From Sepioteuthis lessoniana (taxonomy: Eukaryota > Mollusca > Cephalopoda > Myopsida > Loliginidae), in the NCBI GenBank assembly GCA_963585895.1, contig OY757911.1, positions 62,522,965 through 62,586,964 of the forward strand: a stretch of DNA of 64,000 bases, written 5' to 3'. Each line of letters begins with the position of its first letter. The stretch's first letter is position 1. Below, in pieces: positions 10,460-21,825 of the stretch. The position numbers and the translations under genes are program-made. The notes below the pieces were generated by a model. It was given only the letters and a program-made list of their open reading frames with translations, had not been told where the DNA came from and searched no databases.

Positions 10460-11895
10460 TGGTGAATTTGAGAAAATTGAATCTAGCCACTTATTACTCT
10501 TGATAAACACTAGGAATTTTCTACAGATTCACTGTCATTTGTGACAGGTGAAAATTGTCTTTTTTTCTTCTTTTTTTAACACTCCACTCAGTTCCTTTAA
10601 CATAAATTTATAAATTGGCCGTTCGCCATCTTGTTTGGTTAAGAATTGATTACAAAAACCAAAGAAAATGTAACCCTTTGTTATCACTTTTTATAACTGT
10701 ATTTTTGTTATATTTTTCTCTTCATCATGGAAATCGATGCATAAAATAGAATTATTTTTTAGAATATATGACATGTGTCCTATATTGCCAACTAAGAAAA
10801 TTGGTGGGGAGGGATTTTTTTCATATGAATTTCTCACTAGAATAATGGAAGGGAATAGAATTATCAGACAAGAAGATAAAAAAGTATCTCTTTTTTTTAC
10901 TATTCTTACCGGAGATGCTTAAAGAAATATAAGACAGTAGCTTGATATCAGAAAATAAGAAGCCCATCCATAATCTTAAGGATTATTTGTTGGGGTTTAT
11001 TTTGCACTGAGGTTAGAGTTAGTTTCCAACGAGTAACTTCTTCTTTTGCATTACTTTTATAGTTAATTTTTCTGAAAAGAATTCTGGAGTTTCTGCGTAA
11101 AATATTTATACTTGTTATGATTTCAAAATAATTCAATAGACTTTACTTAAAGAGAAAACTTTACTTATACATAATTCTTTTTTTTTTTTAATTTACATGT
11201 TTAAAAGTCGTGTCCAATTTACACAGTTTATTTCATGATTTATAGTAAATAAAAAATACCGTCCCTATTCTACAATTATTAAGCTGAAAATTAGCTTGTA
11301 AATAGCTTTATGATAAAAGTTGGAAATGTTTAACTCTACTGCACCAACAAATATCTTCCTTGAATGTCTTACGGAAACATTTTTACAAACAAAATTAATG
11401 TGTTAATGCTCGGAGGGAATCTCGCCGGAAAAACGTAAGGGTGTGAGATTCTCGTAAGGCATGCGCAACGAGCCTTCTGGGGCGTGGTTTTCATCCTTTC
11501 GAGTTCAAGACATGAAGAGGGGAAGATGCAGAGAGACAGCAAGGAAGAATTCGTGGTAACCTTGGGATGTAGTAGCCGCGGAATTGAAAACGCAATGTTT
11601 CTCCTCCTGCACCGGTTTAAACGTGAGTAGTTAACCTTATATTTTTGTTGTTTGGCCATTCAAGTTTATAGGGTGGCGGCTGTGTGTTTTGTTATTCTCC
11701 CGGTGAAAGAAGCGTGCGAAGGTTTCACCAAAGTTTCGAGGTCTGAAGGAAGAACTAAAATTACTTGCAGTGTTGTTGCCTACCTTCGTTTAATTCAATT
11801 CTCTAAACTTCTGTAAATAAGCAATAAAAAATATATATATATAGATTCACAACAATTAAACCATAATAATTATTTGTTTTTGGTGTTTATTGGTG
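10460..11895. other. No repeat family recognised; GC-richer patch 11400-11640
   Basis: Most of this stretch is AT-rich and featureless. The patch at 11400-11640 is richer in GC and CpG than its neighbours and ends in ACGTGAGTAG near 11619, which resembles a splice donor. The open frames there match nothing I know. A 5' exon or promoter of a host gene is possible but unproven. Confidence 0.3.
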
Positions 11896-11899
11896 TTAT

Positions 11900-12752
11900 A
11901 ATTATTATTGTGTATTTTTCGCACTAGCGTGAGCTGGTTATCTTTCAGCGGAGTCTGAGTGACAACAAGCCTCCTTAGGTCTTTCGGACTCTTCTCATAA
12001 TCCTGAACTCTTCTTAGAAAAGCTGTAGTCTGGATGGTCTCGATTTTTCGACAAATTTTTTAATTTCTCGAGTCCTTTCAACAAGTCTTTAGAGACCGTT
12101 TCAAGAAGACTTGCATGCTCCTCAGCTGTTTTAGTTCTCTGCTAGGATACAAGAATTTTTCTATCTTTTCGCTTTCTTTTTTTTTTTTTTTTTTTGCTTA
12201 ACACTGTGGTCTGTCGGAACGATAAAATCTACAAGATGACAGGTTCACTTTTTCTTTTTCTTTTTTTACTTAACTCTAAAACTGGTTTTCTGACCGAGAT
12301 TAAGTGGCCCCTTTTTTATCTCAAAATACAGTAAAGTCAAGCGTTTCATTCTTCTTTACTGATTCTGATTTGTGCATATGACATTTGGTAATACGCTCAA
12401 AATTCAATCTCTTGTACAATTCCCAGTGGATCACCTTTCCCGCCCAGTCATTCCTGGTCTTGTATTCCTTTTGTACTTGTTTACTGTGTTCGTTTATCAT
12501 GTTATTAACTGTTTTATTACTTTTCCCGCACAACTTAAATTATCGGTTCTTACGCTGTTGCTTTGTATAGCTATTTGAAGAAATTCGGTTTCCTTCTTAA
12601 AATTTCCCTTTCGTTTCCTTTCTCCAGGTCTTTTCACTAGTTTGTCGCTTGAAACATTCATAGAGTTATTGTTCCTTCCATTTCCGTTTCCTAGTTTTTG
12701 TTGCTTTTCTGTTTGCTCTTATATTGCCAATGCTCTTACTGGCTGCGGTAGA
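11900..12752 (-). mobile_element. R4/Dong-like LINE fragment, copy a
   Basis: The 3' end lies at the (ATT)n tract 11900-11910, which is an (AAT)n tail on the minus strand. The minus strand encodes the region between RT and endonuclease, including KEYKTRNDWAGKVIHWELYK and KCHMHKSESV (open at 12321-12533). This corresponds to the conserved HDxVGKVIHWELCKKF and HNPESV segments of this family. The zinc-knuckle cysteines are partly lost and the endonuclease domain is disrupted. The copy is 5'-truncated and meets copy b's tail at 12753. Confidence 0.65.
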
Positions 12753-13293
12753 TTATTATTATCGTCTTTCACTGAAGTTTGAGTGACTGCGTATATCTTC
12801 AGGCTTCCAGGACTCTTCTCGGAATTCTGGCCGACCTCAACAATGCTGTAGTCTGGATGGTCCTGGCTCGTCCTTCGATATCTAACTCTTCCAGCCCCCT
12901 TAACAAGCTTTTGGATATCGTTCAAAGCGCACCAATTACAACTGATATTACTGTCACCTCCATATTCCATAATCTTTTTAACTCTCTAGCAGGGTCTAAG
13001 TACTTGTCTCTATTTTGATTTTCTTTGATCTTCATACTGTGGCCCACTATTCTGTAGGTTCTCTTTTTTAACTATCACCAGGTCTAGTCTTTTGGCCGAG
13101 ATCAGGAGATCCGTTTTATCTCAAAATATCAGAGAAATGTGTGCGTCTCATTCTCCAGAATGATTTTAGCTTGTACCCATAGCATTTGTAAGTATGGTCA
13201 AATTTCCGTTTCCTACACAATTCTCTGTTGATCACCTTCCTCAAAAGTCGTATCGAGTCTTCTACCCCTTTTTTTTTTTGGCTAATTTGCTGA
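12753..13293 (-). mobile_element. R4/Dong-like LINE fragment, copy b
   Basis: It begins at an (ATT)n tract (12751-12762). On the minus strand it encodes the C-terminal segment containing SQDHPDYSIVEVGQNSEKSP, open at 12719-12970. This corresponds to the extreme C-terminus of the family protein. The copy continues with frame breaks to the HWELCKK region and is 5'-truncated near 13290. Confidence 0.65.
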
Positions 13294-14240
13294 ATATTAT
13301 TATTATTTTTATTATTATTTGTTTATTTTTCCTATCACTAATAAGATTGAGATCCGTGTATCATCACCACTGCCAGACTCTTCTGAATATTCTAACCGAT
13401 ACCAACAGTACTGTACTTTCAGCTGTCTCAGTTCTGTGTTTATCTATATATAATGGGTAATCTATTCTTCTTATTTCCCAGTTATAATCTTTTCTATACT
13501 TTAGGAAATAGTCTTCGGCATACTAATGAGAAATATATTTCATTTCTTATTTGTGCAGACAGGTAAACATGTTATCGATCAACTGTTGCGGAGGATGTTT
13601 TAATTTTTATGGTCGTTCTTACTTAGGGTATTTCGTTGTCTATTTGGGTAAGTTTGTTGCTTCCACGTATTTAACTCAGTTTCTGCATTGACATGATTTT
13701 TAAAAACTAGAAATTAAGTTTGCCGCTTTGAATAAGCCCAGGTGTATGTCGACCTGAGGTTCTTCTTCTAGTTCTTGAAATTCCTTGATGTTCTTCATCC
13801 ATTTGGCTATTCTGTTTTATTCTTTCAGCTTTATTTCATCCAGTTGTATTTCGAATTTTTCCTGTTGTTCCCTGTTTTTTTTTTTGTATGTCATTCCATT
13901 GTTTCCTGTATCTTTCCTTCCTAAGTGATTTCGCTTGTACCCGCCATCTCTTTGTTCTTCATGTCTAATTTATTTTCTATCTTTTGTATTACCGTTTGTG
14001 TTCCTTAGAAGCGGATACCTATTTTGTCACGGACTAGTTTTCCTCCTAACTTATATCGTTTACTTCAGTGATGTCACTCGTTAGTATATTTTTGATAATT
14101 ATTCAACTTCTCGATTTTTAACTTGGCGTTTTTCCTGTTTTGAGTCTTTTGGGATGGTAGTATCTCCTATTTTCAGTCATGATTTTTTAAAATGAATTTC
14201 AAATTGTATCTTTTATTTTCAGTCATTTTTAGTGATTTGA
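13294..14240 (-). mobile_element. R4/Dong-like LINE fragments, copy c
   Basis: An (ATT)n tract at 13294-13320 is followed by a short C-terminal segment to about 13450. Next comes a stretch that on the minus strand encodes lysine-rich, coiled-coil-like sequence (KWMKNIKEFQELEEE; IQKIENKLDMKNKEM). It resembles the region upstream of the RT in this LINE. RT and endonuclease are missing between them, so the copy is internally deleted or is two fragments joined. Assignment of the 5' part is less certain. Confidence 0.5.
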
Positions 14241-14299
14241 CGCGGGGTTAATGATTTTTAAACAAGCGTTTGCTGGTGGTCTCTCCAGGGAATTTGAGG

Positions 14300-14660
14300 G
14301 ACTTTTAAAACGAGCCGCAGCAAGCATTGGTCTCCATGTCAATACACACAAGACGGAATATATGTGCTTTAATCAAACAGGTGACATATCAAAACTAAAC
14401 GACAGCTCTCTGAAACTAGTTAACAAGTACACCTATTTAGGAAGCAGTGTCCCATCAACCGAGACAGACATCAACACCCGTCTAATAAAGGCATGAACAA
14501 GTATCGATAGGCTATCGGTCATATGGAAGTCAGACCTGATCGAAAAAAAAAAAAATAAAACGCACTTTCTTCCAAAGACCTGCCGGAGGCGATGTACGAT
14601 AGGGGGGGTGGAAGAGGGTCAGGGATATCCGTGCCGATAGCGCGACATGATGATGATTGT
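14300..14660 (+). mobile_element. RTE LINE 3' fragment
   Basis: The plus strand encodes KRAAASIGLHVNTHKTEYMC and KLVNKYTYLGSSVPSTETDI, matching the RT C-terminal half of the LINE at 47849-51768 (LERAAASIGLHVNAHKTEYM). A stop replaces the sequence after TRLIKA. An internal deletion joins this to the last codons (GGRGSGISVP), and the (ATG)n tail follows at 14647-14657. It lies between R4-like fragments. Confidence 0.8.
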
Positions 14661-15094
14661 ATCCTCAGGTTTCTACGACTCTTCTCAGTATTCTAGCCTG
14701 TCTAGCTATGCTGTGATCTGGATTGTCTTGATGCTTTCGCTAATTTCGAATTCCGCCAGTCTTTTTTGGCTAAGCCCTTGGAGACTACTCCTTGAGAACC
14801 AATATTTTTGGTATCACTCTCACCCTCATGTTTTACAGCTTTGTCATCTCTGTAGCAATATCCACGTATTTGTCTATCCTTTCTCTTATTTTCCCTATTA
14901 TCCACTGGAAGAGCAAAATTCACTAGACTAAATATTCTTTTTTTTTTGTTAATTAACACTAGATCTGAACTTCTGTCCAGGATTGAATGATCCGTTTGTC
15001 TCTCAAAGTCTTGTTTTCTACGATCAATTCTGGTTTGTGTGTATACTATTGGTTTGAATGATCAAATTCTAATCATTTGCACAATTCCTAATGA
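14661..15094 (-). mobile_element. R4/Dong-like LINE fragment, copy d
   Basis: This lies directly after the RTE tail. The minus strand again shows the C-terminal region (TTCTACGACTCTTCTCAGTAT block) through the endonuclease to the HWELC region near 15085. Its own (AAT)n tail is missing. It is degraded throughout. Confidence 0.55.
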
Positions 15095-15802
15095 ATTATT
15101 ATTATTATTATTTTACTCTTTTGAAAGGTTTTCACACCAGCGTTAACTGATGGTTTAAGACTGGATTTTGAGTGACAGACAGTCTCCTCAAGTCTCCCCA
15201 AGTCTCCCAGACTCCTCTCAGCATACTGGTCGATCTGAATAATGTTGTAGTCTGGATGGTCTCCACTAGTCCTTTCATATATCCAAGTCTTCCTGTTCTT
15301 TTACCAGTCCTTTGAGGAGTGTTCGAAGTGCACCAATTCCAACTGATATCACCGTATTTCATGTTCCATAGTTTTTTTTAATCCTAAGGTTTTCTACCTA
15401 GGTCGAGGTAGGTATCTCTCTTTTCGCTTTCTTTTATTTTTACTGTGTGGTCTGCCGGAACAACTAAGTCTACTATTAGGCAGGTTCTCTTTTTTTTTTT
15501 TCTCTTTTTTTTTTTGTTAACAATCACTAGATTTGGTCGTCTGATTGAGATTAGGTGATCTGTTTATATCTCGTAATCCCAGAGAACTTTGTGCTTCTCA
15601 TTCTGCCGGACGGATTCCTGGTTGAACATATACCACTTGTTCGTATTGTCAAATTTAAATTCCTTCCACAATTCCCAGTGGATTACCTTCCCCATTCAGT
15701 CGTGTCTATTCGTGTCTATTATACTCTTTTAGTACTAATTTGACGAATTCGCTTATTGTATGATTGATCGTTTCGTCTCTATCACCACATAACTAACATT
15801 TG
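15095..15802 (-). mobile_element. R4/Dong-like LINE fragment, copy e
   Basis: The (ATT)n tail tract at 15097-15113 is followed by a well-preserved 3' end (GCGTTAACTGATGG complement). The minus strand open stretch at 15132-15362 includes LFRSTSMLRGVWETWGDLRR, corresponding to the conserved RILRRVLETWGDLL C-terminus. Endonuclease and HWELC regions follow, and the 5' end is truncated near 15800. Confidence 0.7.
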
Positions 15803-17690
15803 CTATTATTATTTTTTAATTCCTTGTGAGTGTTTCACTCTAGCGTTAGCTGCTGGGCTTTCACTGGATACTGAGAGACATCAAGTGTCAAGTCTCCAGG
15901 ACTCTTCTCAGTATTCTGGCGATCTCAACAATGTTATAATATGGATGGTCTAGATTCTTCCATTGATTTCCACTTCTTCCACTCTTCTGTCCAAGCCTTT
16001 TTGGACTGTTACAAGTGCACTAATTACAAGTGGTATTACAGTCACCCATATGTTCCACAGCTTTTTAAGTTCTCAGGCAAGATACAAGTATTTGTCTATA
16101 TTTCCACTTTCTTTTTTAGCAAGTCTGTAGAAACGGCAAGATCTTCAAGACAGCAATTAATTTTTTTTATTAATTAAGACCAGTTCTGGTTTTCGAACGG
16201 GGATTATGATCCATTTTTATCTCAAAGCTCATAATACGTCTTACTATCTAGGATAGATTCTAGTTTATGCATTTAGCATTTTGTAATATAGTCAAAATTT
16301 AATCTCTCACAAAATTTCCCATTGGATAACCCTACCAGCCTAGTGCCATGTCTTGTACTTGTTATGCGCAAGTTTGCTTTATGTGTTTTCTCTGTGATTA
16401 ACCATTGCATTTTTTTTCTTTATACTTTACACTTGCTATTTTGTTGAGTCTTATTGATTTTCGCTTAAAAATAATTGGTCCTAATGGCATTGTTCTAGGC
16501 TGCAGTTAGTTGAGAGTCAGTTTCTCTCTTTAGATTTCCCTTTCGTACCTATTCTTATGTTTACTTGCGTGCAATATCGCTAGATTGTCGCTTGAAATAT
16601 CCATACAGTTGTTTTTCTTCCGATTTCTGTTTCCTAGTTTTTGTTGTTCTCCCATCTGTAATTATATTACCAATGATTTTATGGTCAGCTGTAATTAGCC
16701 TTTCTATACACTTTTTAATGTAATCCTCGTGTTTTTGTGTTGATAAATCAACACAATATTTAAAACTTGTGAGTTCTCTTACTCCTTTTCTTGAGACAAA
16801 CAGTCTATCTATGTAACCTCTCCGACGTAAATCCTTGTGCATAATCATCAATTTTCTTGTCCTTTCGTTCATTAGTAAGAGTTCCTCCCTTGTCCATTCT
16901 AGAAATTGTCCCGAGTATCGCACAAATGTCTCTGACCAGGTGTTTATCCCTTTGATAAGATTTCCGTGACAGATTTTAGTTTCGTGAAGATATCTCGTTC
17001 TCTTGATGTATTTTTTTCTTACTTTTCTTCGTCTCTGCTTGTTTGATGGAGTCCGCTTTCAAAAACCCCAAATACTTGTATTTTTCTTTTTCCTCGGGCG
17101 TGCTATTGCTTTCTTGACTCTTACTCTTTATTATGAGCATGGAACGTTTTTAAATGCCAAGTTCAATTCCAATATACTGACTGTATATTCTTATTGTTTG
17201 TACCAGGATCTCCAGTTCTTTTTCATTTTTTGCAAATACCTTTATATCATCCATGTACATAGAGTGATTAATTTTTTCTTGTGATTTAGTAAATTTTTAG
17301 CCACCCATGCATTGCCTAATTACGTAGTTGAGCGACATTCTTGTTATAACGAATAGAAGTGGTGAAAGCGAGTCTTCCTGGAAAATGCCTCTTTGGATTT
17401 TTACCTCTGCTAAGATTCTCTTCCAGTAGTCATTTCCATTTGCAGTTCTCCATGGTATTCGTGATGAAGTTTAGAATTTTGTTGGATATCTTTCACATTT
17501 ACAAAAACTCTATTATCCAAGTCCGCGGGACTATATCACTGGCTTTATTGTAATCTATGGCATGGCTACATTTTCTCGCCTCGTGGTGGCTTCTTTAATA
17601 ATGTGCCGGTCTATATATTGTAGATCATTTGCTCCTCTTGTCCCCCAGCGGTATCTTTTTTGTTCTTCCAGAAATTTGCCACATAATCTA
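15803..17690 (-). mobile_element. R4/Dong-like LINE fragment, copy f, with RT domain
   Basis: This is the longest copy. Its (ATT)n tail is near 15803 and the endonuclease region follows. A 120-codon open stretch at 16561-16923 has LEWTREELLLMNERTRKLMI and EEKQLYGYFKRQ, the region just after the RT. Further upstream the minus strand shows the RT active site MYMDDIK near 17245-17260, an ITIKP/KASDIV motif A region near 17540, and EEQKRYRWGTRG near 17650. Stops and frame shifts are frequent. It ends against an RTE fragment at about 17690. The YMDD box plus downstream restriction-like endonuclease identifies an R2/R4-type LINE; R4/Dong is favoured by the AAT tail. Confidence 0.75.
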
Positions 17691-18185
17691 GAACGAGCAG
17701 CCAGTGACATAGGCCTCCATGTGAACGCAGATAAAACAGAGTATATATGTTTTAATCAAAGAGACGACATCTCCACACTAAATGGTGGCTCTCTGAAACT
17801 CGTGGACCAGTTCAGTGTCTCGTCAACCGAAATGAGACAAACACGTGACTAGCAAAGGCATGGAGAGTTATCGATAGGCTATCGGTCATATGGAAGTCAG
17901 ACCTGTCTGATAAGATAAAACGTAGTTTTTCCAAGAAGCGGTCATATCAGTACTGTTATATGGATGCACCATTTAGACGCTGACTAAGGCTTGACGGCAA
18001 TTACACAAGAATGCTATGAACTGTATTGAAGAAGCCCTGGAGTCAACACCCCAAAAAAAACACGAGCTGTACAGCAACCTACCGCTCATCACGAAAACAT
18101 TCAAACTAGGGGGACAAGACATGCGGGACACTGCTGGAGAAGTAAGGACGAACACATAAGGAACGTTCTCCTATTAACCCATTCA
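17690..18185 (+). mobile_element. RTE LINE 3' fragment
   Basis: The plus strand encodes LERAASDIGLHVNADKTEYI and continues in broken frames through the segment equivalent to AWTAINRLSTIWKSDL to YTRMLRAILNKSW. It is about 0.5 kb, 5'-truncated, and lacks the final codons and (ATG)n tail. Its junction with R4 copy f suggests one inserted into or recombined with the other. Confidence 0.75.
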
Positions 18186-18194
18186 CACGTATGT

Positions 18195-18420
18195 GCAAGT
18201 GTATGGCGACCGGCTAATGCACTGGACTGCAGAATCGAAGTAAGTGAGTTCGAACTCAAGTCGCGCTATTACGTTCACTTTCGAACAAATACCCTTGGGA
18301 AAGGTATGAACCCCCTTATCCTCCAAGCTATGTGTTAAATAGTACCGCTACTGATCTTCTAGAAGGATTGATTTGACATTGAAAAAGCCAAAAAGGTTGA
18401 TATGCCATTAAACAACAAAA
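18195..18420 (+). mobile_element. SINE1, tRNA-derived SINE
   Basis: The tRNA-like head (GGACTGCAGAATCGAAGTAAG with box B-like GAGTTCGAACTCAAG) precedes the central domain (CCCTTGGGAAAGGTATGAAC, GCTATGTGTTAAATAGTA). The tail ends GGTTGATATGCCATTAAAC with an A-rich end. The tail is diverged. Confidence 0.75.
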
Positions 18421-18429
18421 CAAACATTC

Positions 18430-19400
18430 GTATGATTTAATTCCCAGCTACTGTTTAAGTCTTATATTTCATCATTCTTTTTCTTAACTATTCCTCTCGT
18501 CCCTCTTCTGGTTAATAAAAACCTTCAAGTCATGTGACTTGGAGGTATTATAATTATTATTGGCAGCAAAAGACATAATGGCAGCCGCAGCAAATGTAGT
18601 ATAGCTAAGCGCTATTCGGACAAGTTCTAATGGAATAAAATATATTATATTAGAAAGACAAACAAAACTAAAGATGAACAAATATAAAAAGATTACACCA
18701 GTTCTTATTTCATTTTAATTAATTTCTATATTGAATAATCGAAAGGATTGCTATTAATACATTTGAGAATAAAACAATATTATTAGAAATCAATAACACC
18801 ATGTAATCATTTAATACATCTGGTTGCATTAAAACAAGTACGCAAAATCATCCACAATATATACTATGTAAATCTTTAATGCTTATTGATATGTATTGTA
18901 TAGGCATAATGATATCAATGACAACAATAATAATACCAAATCCGGCGATACAAACAAGTTTATTTTTTTCTACCTTCAGTGCGAGGTGACACGAGAAGAG
19001 AGACACAACTCATAAAAGCCTATGCCAACCACACAATGCTGACATCCACACACACACACACGTGCGCGCGACGCATTTTGTGGTGTCTAAGATCTCAACT
19101 TATCTCTGTCGGTCGAGACACAAACTGATTTACTTTGATCAGATCCGAAAAACCCAACTGCGCACTTTAAAGGTCGAAACTCAACTACCCGTCTTTTCAA
19201 AATCCTCAAATTCTCAAGACCGTATCTTCATGGTACGACTTCAGTCACCCATTCAATTCACTTTAACGACCATCCAGCCTAATTTCCTGTCTGGGTGTTT
19301 ATTATGACAGATGATAATTGTTATATCCTTTCCGAACTTGTGTAAGAGTGCGTCATCTGACTATACCCCTGAAGTAAGAGACACAGAGTTGTTCAAAGCC
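18430..19400. other. AT-rich DNA, nothing recognised
   Basis: I see a short (CA)n run at 19045-19060 but no recognisable coding region or repeat family. Confidence 0.5.
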
Positions 19401-19408
19401 TTACTAAA

Positions 19409-20070
19409 CTAAGTCATCATCATCATCATCATGACCCTCTCTCGCCACTCCTCCTTATTGTTCATCGCTTCTGGCTGGTCCTCAGGGCTACATCCCGTAT
19501 ACTCATAGAGCTGCTGTATGTAGGTTTGAGCTGGTCGTCCTGCTTTTGCTCGGCCATTTGAAGGGGGTACATTGGAGAACATCACTTATGAGCTCGTCCC
19601 TACTTCTCCAGCAGTGTCCTGCATATCTGTTTCGTCTAATTTTGATAGTTTTCGGGATGGTAGGTAGGTGGCCTTACAACTGCTGCTTGGTGTGGTGTTG
19701 CCTCCAGGACTTGTTCAATATTGCTTGCAGCATTCTTGTGAAGTTTCTGTCAAGCTTTTTCACCATACGTTTAGTTAGTATCCATGTAGTGCATCCATAT
19801 AGCAGTATCGACACGACCGCTACTTGGAAGAAACTGCGTTTCATTTTCTCGGTCAGATCTGACTTCCATATGACTGATAGCCTATCAGTAGCTGTCCATG
19901 CCTTTGTTAGTCGCGTGTCGATGTCTTTTTCGTTTGACACTGTTTCCTTGGTAGGTGAACTTGTCCACTAGTTTCAGAGAGCTACCGCCAAGCGTGGAAA
20001 TGTCACCTATTTGATTAAAGCACATGTATTTCGTTTTCTGTGCATTGACATGGAGGCCAATGCCTACACT
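19409..20070 (-). mobile_element. RTE LINE 3' fragment with altered end
   Basis: The minus strand encodes the RT C-terminal half. An 88-codon open stretch at 19674-19940 contains AWTATDRLSVIWKSDLTEKM and SILLYGCTTWILTKR. The (ATG)n tail at 19411-19433 follows directly after the codons for WRERV, so about 27 nt present in the longer copy are missing just before the tail. The copy is 5'-truncated near 20070. Confidence 0.8.
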
Positions 20071-20275
20071 AGATAATAAAATATAATTAACGAAAAATGA
20101 TTAATATAAAAAATCATTACCTTAATTATATAGCATATGATTTTAAACGTAATGATTGTTTGAGGTAAATCAAACTCAACTAGACTCTATTAGAGATATT
20201 GTTGATAAATAAGATTCTAATTAAGATTAATAATGATTATGTAATAATTATTAAGAATCAAACATAAATAACTAA

Positions 20276-20650
20276 GGGAATTGTGACGGCAGTGGTGACG
20301 TAGTTTTGGTTAGAGACAAACTCATAATCCCCTTTATAGTAAGATAAAAGATGATTAATAATTATGATTTAAATAGAATGAAATCACGCGGAATGGTTGA
20401 GATTTAGATTTTAAAAAATGAAATAATGCCGAATGTAACGTAAACAACTTGGTGATTTGTGATATCATTGGTGACGTAGTTTCAGTCGTAGTCACAGACA
20501 TAATATCCATTATAAAGAGCTAAATAATCTATTTATAATTGAGATTTAAATGAAAAAAGAATCAAGCGGAATGTGACGTGAAACATTTAGGGAATTGAAA
20601 CGTCGGTTTCGTCGACAGATACATACATAATCTCCATCAAGATAGAATTA
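20276..20650. repeat. Tandem repeat, about 175-bp period
   Basis: Two units share GGTGACGTAGTTT (20293, 20469), a GATTTAAAT block and a CGGAATG block. A partial third unit starts near 20591 (GGGAATTGAAACG). The units differ by substitutions and small indels. Confidence 0.6.
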
Positions 20651-20694
20651 TGTTTTATATATTTACATGTTCACACGTGCGTCAGGTTCAGTCG

Positions 20695-21405
20695 GCTAGG
20701 GCAGTAGAATACACTGACTGTAACTCTGCTGAGGAGTAAGACTCCCGCTATGCGTGTCCTGGATATTATACTAAACAGTCTGATGGTGAGTACACAGTTT
20801 AAATATAAAACACTTCTATTTGACCCATAGTTATGACCCTATCAAGTGTTACCGTTCCGGGACAGAGTGAAACTGGGAGCGATGATAATGAAGGGGCACT
20901 CCGCATTCCCCAAAGCTCCAGCATTACTGGAACCTTATCATCAAATTGTTTAGTGTCATATCAGGACACTCATTCGGAGGGTCTTACCACTCTGCAGAAG
21001 TGGAGTCGGTGTATTTTACAGCCCCAGCCGACTGGGCAATATAACGGTTTGATCATATAATTGTGTATAATCAAATAATTGACTGTGTGTAAACAAGAAA
21101 CTATACTTATGCTAAATTGAAGTAGAACTGTTTGATCATTTAACTGTCTATTCATATTAGATAGAAATAAGTGAAACCATTTAACTATATGAAAAAATAA
21201 ACTAAGGCTCGTTTAAAAATAGTAATTATATATTTAATACATATCTATAAAAAGGTTTTGGCATTAAATAACCTAAAATGGTTGATATGCCATAAAACCC
21301 AACCAAACAAAATCTTATATATTTAATATATATGTATAAAGAGGACTTGACATTAAATGACCTACAATGGTTGATATGCCATAAAATCCAACAAAACCAA
21401 ACAAA
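20695..21405 (+). mobile_element. Family H composite with inverted inner copy and doubled tail
   Basis: A head in plus orientation (20697-20790) is followed by a head-bearing segment in minus orientation (20792-21036). Plus-oriented core units then lead to a tail. The tail occurs twice in tandem, at about 21225-21312 and 21313-21402, each with GGTTGATATGCCATAAAA. The parts fit an H element interrupted by, or rearranged with, an inverted second copy. Confidence 0.6.
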
Positions 21406-21817
21406 TCACATGCGCTTCGTTGATATTACGTTGTTATTACGTTGTTGTTGATGTTTATAAATAAAAAAAGACATAAAAGGTCTTTTTTTTTTCATAATAA
21501 ATCTTATTGACAGTTGGGTACATCACTGTATTATAATAATCTAAACGATAGTTTCGCAATTAATTCCAGTGAAAGTGAGTTTTCCCCTTTGTCAACCCCC
21601 AATAGTTGAGACATTTTCCTGTATGTAGCTTATTAAATGTTAACATTGATATCAATTAATCAATTTTTTTTCTTTTTACCTATACAGTGAGTTTTATAAC
21701 GGACACACCCTTAATAATAGAAGGGTAGAATTTAAACGCATTATATTTTATGCTTTACGGTAAGTTACGTGGCAAATCTCTACTCACAGAAAACATTATT
21801 CAATATTTTAAATGATT
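21406..21817. other. AT-rich DNA, nothing recognised
   Basis: No family match or coding region is seen. Confidence 0.5.
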
Positions 21818-21825
21818 GGGGTTAG

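Noticed and set aside
19546-19971. 141-codon plus-strand open frame
   Set aside because: It is the reverse strand of an RTE reverse-transcriptase fragment and its composition follows that gene.
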